Made by a program: the position numbers and the translations under genes. The notes beneath the pieces are model-generated. The model did no database searches. It saw nothing but the letters and a program-made list of their open reading frames with translations, and was not told where the DNA came from. From the NCBI GenBank assembly GCA_030148005.1, contig JASBUI010000010.1, positions 1 to 50,668 on the forward strand: a stretch of DNA of 50,668 nucleotides, in the 5' to 3' direction. The DNA comes from Paracoccaceae bacterium (GTDB lineage: Bacteria; Pseudomonadota; Alphaproteobacteria; Rhodobacterales; Rhodobacteraceae). Within the stretch, counting starts at the first letter, position 1. Every line of letters starts with the position of its first letter. Shown one piece after another: positions 43,891 to 50,668 of this stretch.

Positions 43891-44235
43891 GTGAAACTTG
43901 AAACGCAGATACATGATGGCGTGACATTGATCACGGCCCTTGAGCCGCGGATCGATGCTGCGGTCGCGATCCAGTTCAAGGATACAATGCGCGAGGTTAC
44001 CGAATCTGCGCAGACCCGGTTCGTGATCGATATGTCGAATGTGGAGTTTGTGGATTCCAGCGGCCTTGGGGCCATTGTGTCGGTGATGAAGATGGTCGGC
44101 CCTGATCGTCAGCTTGAGCTGGCGGGCCTGACACCCAATGTCGAAAAGGTTTTTCGCCTGACGCGGATGGATACGGTTTTTACAATTCATCCGCATATCG
44201 GCGATGCGATAGATACGTCCGGTTTACCGAACTGA
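43891..44235 (+). CDS. STAS-domain anti-anti-sigma factor (RsbV/SpoIIAA-like)
   Basis: A 114-residue STAS protein. The phosphorylation motif is DSSGLGAIVS (S56 or S57), in VIDMSNVEFVDSSGLG. In partner switching, the unphosphorylated form binds a kinase anti-sigma factor and frees a sigma factor. The start is GTG 43891 after GGGGCAGG; an upstream open frame from a TTG at 43858 is unlikely to be real. A matching HATPase gene follows 32 bp downstream. Confidence 0.88.
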   Translation: MKLETQIHDGVTLITALEPRIDAAVAIQFKDTMREVTESAQTRFVIDMSNVEFVDSSGLGAIVSVMKMVGPDRQLELAGLTPNVEKVFRLTRMDTVFTIHPHIGDAIDTSGLPN

Positions 44236-44267
44236 AAGGCGCCAGCGTCGGCAGGGTTCAGTGATAT

Positions 44268-44714
44268 ATGTGTAAGACACCCGAAGATCGCGAGGCCCGC
44301 CAGAATTACGATCTGCCGGCCGAGGCTATTGCAGTGCGAAATGTCCTGCAGGACATTCAGCACCATCTGGCCAACCTCGGCGTTGCACCCGAGGATCGCT
44401 TTTCGGTTCAGGTCGTTCTGGCAGAGGTTCTGAACAACATCGTCGAACATGCCTGCGCCGACACTGGCGGGCGGATCAGGCTTGAGATCGGGTGCAGCGC
44501 GGCGGGGTTAACCTGCGACGTTCATGACGACGGCGCCGAAATGCCGGGCGGTGCCCTGCGCAAGGCCATGATGCCGAGGATCGGCAAACGAACAGACTCT
44601 CTGCCCGAGGGCGGTTTTGGCCGCTCGCTTATCCAGCATCTTGCGACCGAACTTGTCTATGAACGTCGACAGGGCCAGAATCGGTTGTCGTTCCAAGTGC
44701 GCTTTTCGGGGTAG
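44268..44714 (+). CDS. HATPase anti-sigma/serine kinase (RsbW/SpoIIAB-like)
   Basis: A 148-residue GHKL ATPase of the RsbW type. The N-box is VVLAEVLNNIVEHA, the G1-type loop DDGAEMPGG, and the C-terminal glycine loop PEGGFGRSLIQHLA. It would phosphorylate the STAS partner encoded upstream and bind a sigma factor when the partner is phosphorylated. The ATG at 44268 is forced by an in-frame TGA at 44262, although the ribosome site is weak. No PP2C phosphatase or sigma factor gene is adjacent. Confidence 0.87.
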   Translation: MCKTPEDREARQNYDLPAEAIAVRNVLQDIQHHLANLGVAPEDRFSVQVVLAEVLNNIVEHACADTGGRIRLEIGCSAAGLTCDVHDDGAEMPGGALRKAMMPRIGKRTDSLPEGGFGRSLIQHLATELVYERRQGQNRLSFQVRFSG

Positions 44715-44819
44715 TTCAGGGCCGGCTGGGCGAACTGCCGCCAATTTGAGCGGATCGCCGCAAAAGCGCCCTAAATGAAACGCAAGTCAGCCTCAACTCG
44801 GCCCGATTACGCAAATATC

Positions 44820-44997
44820 AGGGAAATGTAGCTGCATAAAGCTTCCCTCGGCGCCGCGTTTAACAGCCCCCACCCAGTACGCGGCGTCGAGGACTACTAA
44901 AACTGGGGTTTGGCACTTCCCGCATCGTGAAAACCGGCTTTGTGCATTGGCTTTGACTTTTACGCATTCTAGTGTCGCGAAAAGTCACCAAAGCCAA
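44820..44997 (+). promoter_or_regulatory. Structured leader (candidate cis-regulatory RNA) upstream of the gamma-glutamyltransferase gene
   Basis: Three structures lie in the 294-bp gap before ggt. (1) AGGGAA (44820-44825) with TTCCCT (44843-44848). (2) A 14-bp stem, CCTCG-G-CGCCGCGT (44846-44859) with ACGCGGCG-T-CGAGG (44879-44892), where the G-T position pairs only as G-U in plus-strand RNA. Its loop CCCAGT (44873-44878) can pair with ACTGGG (44902-44907), giving an H-type pseudoknot. (3) TTGGCTTT-GACTTTT (44947-44961) with AAAAGTC-ACC-AAAGCCAA (44980-44997), ending directly before the ribosome site. Stems 1 and 2 share 44846-44848, so they exclude each other. No riboswitch class I know fits. 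Bases 44715-44819 show nothing clear. Confidence 0.45.
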
Positions 44998-45008
44998 GAA
45001 GGACAGAG

Positions 45009-46589
45009 ATGCGGAACTTTCATATTCCGGGCCGCTCGGCCGTGTTTGCAACGAACGGGCTATGTGCAACATCCCACCCGCTGGCATCCCATGTTGCGCT
45101 GAATTTGCTGCAGCAGGGCGGCAATGCAATGGACGCTGCCATTGGCGCGGCGATCGTACTTGGAATTTCAGAGCCGCAGATGACCGGCATCGGCGGTGAT
45201 TGCTTTGCGCTTTTCACCCCGCCGGGCGAGGACAGGATCGTTGCGCTGAACGGTTCGGGCCGGGCGCCGGCGGGTTTGACGGCCGCAGCCCTGCGCGAGG
45301 ATGGTCACAAAGTGGTTCCGCCCGGTTCCGCCCATGCCGTAACGGTGCCGGGCGCGATTGATGCGTTTTGCCGGCTGTCCGCTGACTGGGGCGCCCTTGA
45401 TCTGGCCCAGACGCTTGCGCCTGCGATCTATTACGCCGAAACCGGGCTGCCGGTGGCCCCGCGCACTGCCTTTGACTGGCAGCTTGCCGAAGACAAGTTG
45501 CAGGGACATGCGCGCGACATCTTTCTTTTTGGCGGCAAGGCGCCGCAAATCGGACAGGTATTCCGGGCACCGGGGCAGGCTGATGTCCTAAGGAAAGTGG
45601 CCAAGGACGGGCGTGCGGGTTTCTACGAAGGCGAAGTTGCCGATGACATGATCGCCGCGCTGCGGGCCGCTGGCGGTACTCATACCGCTGACGACTTTGC
45701 CAAGGCTTCGTCAGAGTACTGCGATCCGGTTTCAGGCAACTACAAAGGCGTCGATCTTTTTGAGCATCCGCCCAACGGTCAGGGCGCCACAGCGATTTTG
45801 CTCAACAACATCCTTTCGCATTTTGATCTGCCGGACATGGATCCGTTCGGCACGCTTCGTGCGCATATCGAAGCAGAGGCGACAAAGCTGGCCTATGACG
45901 CGCGCAACCGCTTTATCGCCGACGCCGATTACACCACGCGGCTGGCTCACATGCTTGCACCGGAAACGGCCGCACAGCTTGCAGCGCTGATCGATACGTC
46001 CAAAGCCATGTCATCGGCCACGAAACTGACTGAGGCGGTGCACAAGGATACGATCTATATCACCGTGGTCGACAAGGACCGGATGGCGGTTTCGCTGATC
46101 TATTCGATCTTCCACAGCTTCGGCTCTGGTATCGCCTCTTCCAAATACGGCGTCCTGTTTCAGAACCGCGGCGCCGGTTTCAGCCTTGAAGCCGGGCACC
46201 CCAATGAGGCGATGGGCGGCAAGCGCCCGATGCATACGATCATTCCGGGCATTCTTCGCAAGGCGGGCGAATACACGATGCCTTTCGGGGTGATGGGCGG
46301 CGCCTATCAACCTGCCGGTCACGCCCGGTTCATCACCAACCTTGTTGACTATGATCTGGACCTTCAGACCGCGATCGACGCGCCGCGCTGCTTTGCGGAC
46401 ACCGATAGCCTTAAGGTCGAAGAAGGTTATTCCGAGAATGTGAGACAAGAGCTGGCCGATCTGGGTCATCAGGTCGAGATCCCCAAAGTGCCCCTTGGCG
46501 GGGCGCAGGCGATCATGATCGACGAAAAGCAGGGCACGATGATCGGCGCCTCTGATCCGCGCAAAGATGGCGCGGCGTTGGGGTATTAA
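45009..46589 (+). CDS. ggt: Gamma-glutamyltransferase family protein
   Basis: A 526-residue Ntn-hydrolase of the gamma-glutamyltransferase family. The precursor should cut itself before T348 (HKDTIYITVVDKD), which becomes the nucleophile; the usual second Thr and His after it are Ile and Tyr here, as in many remote members. GGNAMDAAIGAAI, TGIGGDCFAL, HSFGSG and GVMGGAYQPAGHARF are further motifs. No signal peptide is seen, so it is probably cytoplasmic, unlike classical periplasmic GGT. It may act on a gamma-glutamyl amide other than glutathione. AAGGA precedes the ATG. A rhodanese gene starts one base after its stop. Confidence 0.9.
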   Translation: MRNFHIPGRSAVFATNGLCATSHPLASHVALNLLQQGGNAMDAAIGAAIVLGISEPQMTGIGGDCFALFTPPGEDRIVALNGSGRAPAGLTAAALREDGHKVVPPGSAHAVTVPGAIDAFCRLSADWGALDLAQTLAPAIYYAETGLPVAPRTAFDWQLAEDKLQGHARDIFLFGGKAPQIGQVFRAPGQADVLRKVAKDGRAGFYEGEVADDMIAALRAAGGTHTADDFAKASSEYCDPVSGNYKGVDLFEHPPNGQGATAILLNNILSHFDLPDMDPFGTLRAHIEAEATKLAYDARNRFIADADYTTRLAHMLAPETAAQLAALIDTSKAMSSATKLTEAVHKDTIYITVVDKDRMAVSLIYSIFHSFGSGIASSKYGVLFQNRGAGFSLEAGHPNEAMGGKRPMHTIIPGILRKAGEYTMPFGVMGGAYQPAGHARFITNLVDYDLDLQTAIDAPRCFADTDSLKVEEGYSENVRQELADLGHQVEIPKVPLGGAQAIMIDEKQGTMIGASDPRKDGAALGY

Positions 46590-46590
46590 G

Positions 46591-46989
46591 ATGCCAATCA
46601 CGCCGGTGAAAACGCTTGTGGCCAACGCGAAGGCGGGGATCGAGACGGTCCAGCCAAGCGCCGCGCAGGCCGCAGCGGGCAGCGGCGATGCCTTGCTGGT
46701 TGATCTGCGCGACCCGCGCGAGTTGGCCCGCGAGGGCCGCATCCCCGGCGCCTTTCATGCACCCCGTGGCATGATCGAGTTCTGGATCGACCCGGCCAGC
46801 CCCTATTTCAAGCCGGCCCTTGCGACTGGCCAGAAACTGATCTTTTTCTGCGCCTCAGGCTGGCGGTCGGCCCTGACCGTCAAAACCCTGACGGATATGG
46901 GCGCAACGAACATCTGCGAAATGGATGGTGGTTTTGGGAACTGGCGGTCTCAGGGACTTCCGGTCGAGGCGCCGGAGCAAAAGACCTAG
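46591..46989 (+). CDS. Rhodanese-like sulfurtransferase
   Basis: A 132-residue single-domain rhodanese. The active-site cysteine is in the loop FCASGWRSAL, preceded by LVDLRDPRELAREGRIPGAF and followed by MDGGFGNWRSQGLPVE. It would carry sulfane sulfur in the cytoplasm. The ATG at 46591 is one base after the ggt stop, so the genes are cotranscribed and the product may act on sulfur from gamma-glutamyl thiols (inference). The last 4 bases overlap the convergent hspQ gene. Confidence 0.92.
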   Translation: MPITPVKTLVANAKAGIETVQPSAAQAAAGSGDALLVDLRDPRELAREGRIPGAFHAPRGMIEFWIDPASPYFKPALATGQKLIFFCASGWRSALTVKTLTDMGATNICEMDGGFGNWRSQGLPVEAPEQKT

Positions 46990-47312
46990 TTAAGATGAAC
47001 CTGAAGCGGGTAAACGCCATCTTCCATTTCGCCGAAAAGATCAGGCAGGTCCGGATGGTCGACCGGCTGGCCCGAGTAATCGGCGATCAGGTTCTGTTCA
47101 GACACGTAAGCCACGTAGTAGCTTTGGTCATTTTCGGCCAGCAAGTGATAGAAGGGCTGGTTTTTTGAGGGGCGGTTTTCCTCTGGAATGGCATCATACC
47201 ATTCCTCGGTATTGGAAAAGCTTGCGTCCACGTCAAAGACAACACCGCGGAACGGATGTTTCCTGTGACGAACGACTTGTCCCAAATAATATTTCGCGTG
47301 CTTCTTCAGCAT
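46986..47312 (-). CDS. hspQ: Heat shock protein HspQ (YccV-like)
   Basis: A 108-residue HspQ. Typical motifs are KYYLGQVVRHRKHPFRGVVF, DVDASFSNTEEWY and QPFYHLLAENDQSYYVAYVS. It binds hemimethylated DNA in vitro and promotes degradation of denatured DnaA and other Lon substrates in enterobacteria. The ATG at 47312 follows AAGGGG. It diverges from the AEC transporter gene. Confidence 0.93.
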   Translation of the reverse strand: MLKKHAKYYLGQVVRHRKHPFRGVVFDVDASFSNTEEWYDAIPEENRPSKNQPFYHLLAENDQSYYVAYVSEQNLIADYSGQPVDHPDLPDLFGEMEDGVYPLQVHLN

Positions 47313-47397
47313 TTGATTGTGCCCCTTACCTGCCGTTAGTAAACGCCGAGGACGGTTTGAGTCCATGGGAATTGGCCAAAATAAGCGGAAACAGTCT

Positions 47398-48279
47398 GTG
47401 AACCTTGTCCTAACAGTCTTGGAAATTGTAGCTCCGGTATTCTTGCTGGCGGCAATTGGTTTTACTTGGGTGAAACTGGGGTTTGAGTATCGCGTTCAGT
47501 TCGTCACGCGGTTGGCGATGACGCTTTCCGTGCCCTGCCTGATCTTCGTTTCGCTTATGAAAACCAAGATCGATCCGGCGTCGCTTACGACCGTTTCGCT
47601 TGCCGCAATTGCCGCTTATGGCGCTGTCACGCTGCTTATGTGGCTTTTGGTGCGCATCGGCAGGCTGGACCGGCGCAGCTACCTTGCGCCGTTGATCTTT
47701 GGCAATACCGGCAACCTTGGTCTGCCACTGGCCCTTTTTGCGTTTCAGGACGAAGGTTTGGGCTATGCGGTGGTGATATTTGCCATCATGGCAATCTATT
47801 CGTTCACCTTTGGTATCTGGCTTGTGTCAGGCGGCGGGTCCATCTGGAAAGCCCTGAAAGAACCCCTTGTGGGGGCCACGCTTTTGGGTGCGCTATTTCT
47901 TGGGATGGGCTGGCACACACCGGTCTTTGTGACCAATACGCTGGGCCTGATTGGCCAGATGGCGATACCGCTGATGCTGATCACATTGGGCGTCGCAGTG
48001 GCCCGGCTTGAGCCGGGGCGCATGACGCGCGCTGTATGGCTTTCGATTGCAAAGGCGGTTGTCTGCGTCGGCGTCGGGGTGGGTATGGGCCTGCTTTTCA
48101 AACTGGCGCCGGTTCCCTTTGCAATCCTGATCTTGCAGGTTTCGACGCCGGTTGCGGTCACTTCATACCTATTGGCCGAAAAATACGGCGCTGATTCCGA
48201 TGCCGTTGCGGGGCTTGTGGTTGCCTCTACGCTTTTGTCGGTGTTCAGCCTGCCGCTGATTTTGGCGTTTCTGGTCTGA
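47398..48279 (+). CDS. AEC (auxin efflux carrier) family transporter
   Basis: A 293-residue inner-membrane transporter with about ten hydrophobic helices. VLEIVAPVFLLAAIGFTWVK at the start, FGNTGNLGLPLALFAF in the middle (the family's conserved loop) and VSTPVAVTSYLLAEKY near the end are diagnostic. The family exports or exchanges small organic acids or amino acids; the substrate here is unknown. The start is GTG 47398, which puts the first helix at the N-terminus as in other members; ATG 47365 is the alternative. Confidence 0.89.
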   Translation: MNLVLTVLEIVAPVFLLAAIGFTWVKLGFEYRVQFVTRLAMTLSVPCLIFVSLMKTKIDPASLTTVSLAAIAAYGAVTLLMWLLVRIGRLDRRSYLAPLIFGNTGNLGLPLALFAFQDEGLGYAVVIFAIMAIYSFTFGIWLVSGGGSIWKALKEPLVGATLLGALFLGMGWHTPVFVTNTLGLIGQMAIPLMLITLGVAVARLEPGRMTRAVWLSIAKAVVCVGVGVGMGLLFKLAPVPFAILILQVSTPVAVTSYLLAEKYGADSDAVAGLVVASTLLSVFSLPLILAFLV

Positions 48280-48348
48280 GCGCAGCTTTGCAATTGGCCT
48301 GAAATAGGCTATCGTGAAGCCAATAAAAAAGAAAATGCGAGCGGCAGG

Positions 48349-48933
48349 ATGAGCAGACCCTTTCGCGCCATTGTTTTGACCTTGTTGGTGTCGGCCTGCG
48401 GAAGCAGTCAGTATTCGGCACCGCGAAATCTGGACAATGCGTGCAGCATAGTCAAAGAGCGCCCGGCATATCTGTCGGCCATGGAACGCACTGAACAGCG
48501 CTGGGGCGTTCCCGTGCCGGTTCAGATGGCGACCATCTATCAAGAATCAAAGTTCATCGGAAACGCGCGCACGCCGCACCAGTATGTGCTGGGCGTCATT
48601 CCGATGGGGCGGCAAAGCTCGGCCTATGGGTATTCCCAGGCGCTGGACGCAACCTGGGATGAGTACCGCCGCGAAACAGGCCGCCGCAGCGCGCGCCGGG
48701 ATGACATCCGTGACGCCACCGACTTTATTGGCTGGTATATGGACGAATCCACGTCACGGCTTGGGATTTCCAAGGGTGATGCCAGATCACAATATCTGGC
48801 CTATCACGAAGGGCGCACCGGGTTTTCGCGTGGAAGCTATCGCAAGAAGGACTGGCTTGTCCGGGTTGCAGATGAGGTGGCAGACCGCGCCGTGGACTAT
48901 CAGATTCAGCTGATTACCTGCGGCAAGCGATAG
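48349..48933 (+). CDS. Lipoprotein with lytic-transglycosylase-like fold
   Basis: A 194-residue lipoprotein precursor. The signal is short and hydrophobic with lipobox LVSAC (C17). The body has a motif like the transglycosylase active site, QMATIYQESKF with E66 as the likely acid, then AYGYSQALDATWDEYR and YLAYHEGRTGFSRGSY, all seen in small SLT-like domains. It may cleave peptidoglycan at the outer membrane. The start ATG at 48349 follows GGCAGG. A bidirectional terminator covers its stop codon. Confidence 0.84.
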   Translation: MSRPFRAIVLTLLVSACGSSQYSAPRNLDNACSIVKERPAYLSAMERTEQRWGVPVPVQMATIYQESKFIGNARTPHQYVLGVIPMGRQSSAYGYSQALDATWDEYRRETGRRSARRDDIRDATDFIGWYMDESTSRLGISKGDARSQYLAYHEGRTGFSRGSYRKKDWLVRVADEVADRAVDYQIQLITCGKR

Positions 48934-48959
48934 GGGCGGACCAAGCGCCCCTATTTATT
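48930..48959. terminator. Bidirectional terminator between the SLT-like lipoprotein gene and lolA
   Basis: A perfect 9-bp stem, ATAGGGGCG (48930-48938) with CGCCCCTAT (48946-48954), around a 7-base loop, followed by TTATT on the plus strand. It contains the TAG of the upstream gene and the stop codon of lolA, so one short hairpin serves both convergent genes. Confidence 0.75.
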
Positions 48960-49550
48960 CCACTTCTCGGCTTCGTAGATGATGTTGAAAAGGAAGGTCG
49001 AAAGTTCGACCCCTGTTTTCAGCTCGTCCAGAACGACCTTGGTCTGATCGCCCGCGCCGTTGTCGATGACCCATTGAACCAGCCGCACCGGATTGTCAGA
49101 GAACGTCAGATCGATACTGCCGTATTCAGGATTGTCAGGGTCTTGCGCCGTTACGGTCGTAAAGGCGCCGCTGCTGACATGCGCGACGACCATCTTGGCG
49201 CGGTCCAGATCAACCTTGCGGGCCAGAATTATCGAAAGCGGCGTGCGGCGCAGCGGGTATTCTTCGGGATTGGAATTTGACTTTGCGTCAAAGATCGCAA
49301 CCTTCCCGCCGCCGGCCATCACAAGTGAGGTGCTGGGGCCATCATATTCGAACCGAACCCTACCAGGCCGCTTGATATAAAGCTTTCCGGTCGACTGTGA
49401 TCCGTCGCCGTTGAACTGGGTAAAGTTCGTCTCGGCCGTCGTGAAGCTGTTGAAATAGGCCGAAATCCGGCTAAGCGGTATCTTTTCCGCAAGGGCCGGA
49501 AGCGTCGAGGTAAAGACCGCGATGGCGGCTGCACTGATAAGCTTTTTCAT
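48951..49550 (-). CDS. lolA: Outer-membrane lipoprotein carrier LolA
   Basis: A 199-residue periplasmic chaperone that takes lipoproteins from the inner membrane to the outer membrane. The signal peptide is MKKLISAAAIAVFTSTLPALA. The mature part has FTQFNGDGSQSTGKLYIKRP, PGRVRFEYDGPS and IDLTFSDNPVRLVQWVIDN, matching LolA. It is downstream of ftsK on the same strand with a 109-bp spacer. BamF and LspA, other parts of lipoprotein and outer-membrane assembly, are also in this window. Confidence 0.95.
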   Translation of the reverse strand: MKKLISAAAIAVFTSTLPALAEKIPLSRISAYFNSFTTAETNFTQFNGDGSQSTGKLYIKRPGRVRFEYDGPSTSLVMAGGGKVAIFDAKSNSNPEEYPLRRTPLSIILARKVDLDRAKMVVAHVSSGAFTTVTAQDPDNPEYGSIDLTFSDNPVRLVQWVIDNGAGDQTKVVLDELKTGVELSTFLFNIIYEAEKWNK

Positions 49551-49659
49551 GGCTTCTACCTAGGTGATGGGCATTGGCGTTTACACCCCGGCGGCGGTCA
49601 AAAAACAGTTAGCAATGGTTACAGGCGGAAACCCGCAAGGGCGCGGCCCCGATCCCCGA

Positions 49660-50668
49660 CTATTGTTCGGGGACCAGAATTTCGCGCTTGCCCACATGGT
49701 TTGCCGCACTGACGAGGCCTTGATCTTCCATTTCTTCGACAAGACGCGCTGCCTTGTTATAGCCGATGGCCAGCTTGCGCTGAATGTATGAGGTCGAACA
49801 CTTGCGGTCCTTAATCACGATGGCAACGGCCTGATCGTAAAGGGCGTCTTCGCCATCGGTGTTGCCACCAAGGCCAAGCACCATGTCGATATCGCTTTCC
49901 TTGTCCTCATCTGGTCCATCGACAACGCCGCTCATGTACTCTGGCGGGCCGAAAGATTTAAGGTAGTTGACGATCTCTTCGACCTCTTCGTCGGAACAGA
50001 ACGGTCCGTGGACGCGGGTGATCTTTGCGCCGCCAGCCATGTAAAGCATGTCGCCCATGCCCAAAAGCTGTTCTGCACCCTGCTCGCCCAGAATCGTGCG
50101 GCTGTCGATCTTGCCGGTCACCTGGAACGAGATCCGGGTCGGGAAGTTGGCCTTGATCGTGCCGGTGATGACATCGACCGAAGGACGCTGCGTCGCCATG
50201 ATCAGGTGAATGCCCGATGCCCGCGCCATCTGCGCCAGACGCTGGATGCAGGCCTCGATCTCCTTGCCGGCCACCATCATCAGATCGGCCATCTCGTCGA
50301 CGATGACGACGATATAGGGCAGGGCGCGGGGTTCGAATTCCTCGGTCTCGAAGATCGGATCGCCGGTTTCCTCGTCGAAGCCGGTCTGGATCGTGCGCTT
50401 GAACATCTCGCCCTTGGACAGCGCTTCCTGAACGCGGCCGTTGAAGCCTTCGATGTTGCGCACGCCCATCTTCGACATCTTGCGATAGCGTTCCTCCATC
50501 TCGCCCACGACCCATTTCAGCGCGACGACCGCCTTCTTGGGATCGGTGACGACGGGCGAAAGCAGATGGGGAATGCCGTCATATACCGACAGTTCCAGCA
50601 TCTTGGGGTCGATCATGATCAGCCGGCAATCCTCGGGCGAAAGCTTGTAGAGAAGCGACAGGATCATC
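49660..50668 (-). CDS. ftsK: DNA translocase FtsK, C-terminal part (5' end beyond the window)
   Basis: The visible 336 codons are the motor and gamma domains of FtsK, which pumps chromosome ends through the division septum. The Walker B region is [20 protein letters not shown], followed by [20 protein letters not shown] and [19 protein letters not shown]. The C-terminal gamma winged helix ([30 protein letters not shown]) should read KOPS-type sequences. The Walker A motif and membrane domain lie outside the window. The stop is TAG at 49660-49662. lolA follows downstream. Confidence 0.97.
   Translation of the reverse strand, partial: MILSLLYKLSPEDCRLIMIDPKMLELSVYDGIPHLLSPVVTDPKKAVVALKWVVGEMEERYRKMSKMGVRNIEGFNGRVQEALSKGEMFKRTIQTGFDEETGDPIFETEEFEPRALPYIVVIVDEMADLMMVAGKEIEACIQRLAQMARASGIHLIMATQRPSVDVITGTIKANFPTRISFQVTGKIDSRTILGEQGAEQLLGMGDMLYMAGGAKITRVHGPFCSDEEVEEIVNYLKSFGPPEYMSGVVDGPDEDKESDIDMVLGLGGNTDGEDALYDQAVAIVIKDRKCSTSYIQRKLAIGYNKAARLVEEMEDQGLVSAANHVGKREILVPEQ

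Noticed and set aside
44860..45129. Minus-strand 89-codon frame in the gap before ggt
   Set aside because: It runs into the start of ggt on the opposite strand and coincides with the RNA-like hairpins; no ribosome site or family motif.
49653..49673. Inverted repeat TCCCCGA/TCGGGGA at the end of ftsK as a terminator
   Set aside because: It overlaps the coding end and is not followed by a T run on the minus strand.

Overview
The window is about 50.7 kb of GC-rich, densely packed alphaproteobacterial chromosome. Its content fits the Rhodobacteraceae (roseobacter group): a singlet-oxygen sigma factor RpoE with its zinc anti-sigma ChrR, BamF and SdhAF4-type small proteins, adjacent rsmB, heparinase and purH genes, paired M16 peptidases, and two dimethylglycine-dehydrogenase-like flavoproteins. 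I see no tRNA, rRNA, insertion sequence, prophage or CRISPR array. All coordinates, starts and motif positions were worked out by eye from the sequence, and family names rest on recognised motifs rather than database searches.

Layout. 1-2600: the 5' end of a formate dehydrogenase alpha subunit gene, divergent from a two-gene saccharopine (lysine-ketoglutarate) pathway. 2611-6866: an FAD oxidase, DUF1365 and SDR operon divergent from rpoE-chrR, with a sigma-E-type promoter facing each way. 6855-18554: a long minus-strand run (rsmB, heparinase-like, purH, lspA, bamF, two M16 peptidases, mutL, rmuC). 18623-22512: sdhAF4, dapB (minus), then rbfA-truB-DUF1643 and a fluoroacetate-dehalogenase-like hydrolase. 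22500-24831: two divergent RTX-repeat proteins around a 358-bp AT-richer spacer carrying five direct CCAATT hexamers. 24906-27945: DUF5665, rpsO and pnp with two clear terminators. 28012-31686: a small gene broken by an in-frame amber codon, a Tat-exported L,D-transpeptidase, a lysine-rich protein of unknown family and a 1-Cys peroxiredoxin. 31797-33902: aldehyde dehydrogenase and an RluA-type pseudouridine synthase. 33985-43797: a minus-strand methylamine/one-carbon region. 43891-50668: an RsbV/RsbW-like pair, a gamma-glutamyltransferase with a structured leader, rhodanese, hspQ, an AEC transporter, a lytic-transglycosylase-like lipoprotein, lolA and the 3' part of ftsK.

How genes work together. 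RpoE, ChrR and the divergent operon look like one oxidative (singlet oxygen) membrane-lipid response. The 33985-42073 run (XRE-cupin regulator, LysE-type exporter, two DMGDH-like proteins, a zinc-type reductase and a betaine/homocysteine methyltransferase) has overlapping or near-overlapping genes and looks like one transcription unit for N-methyl compound breakdown feeding tetrahydrofolate and methionine. bamF, lspA and lolA serve the outer membrane and lipoproteins.

The most novel-looking features are the ggt leader (44820-44997: hairpins, a possible pseudoknot and mutually exclusive pairings), the CCAATT cluster between the RTX genes, the N-terminally anchored RTX pair, the orphan 517-residue protein, and the six-gene methylamine operon.
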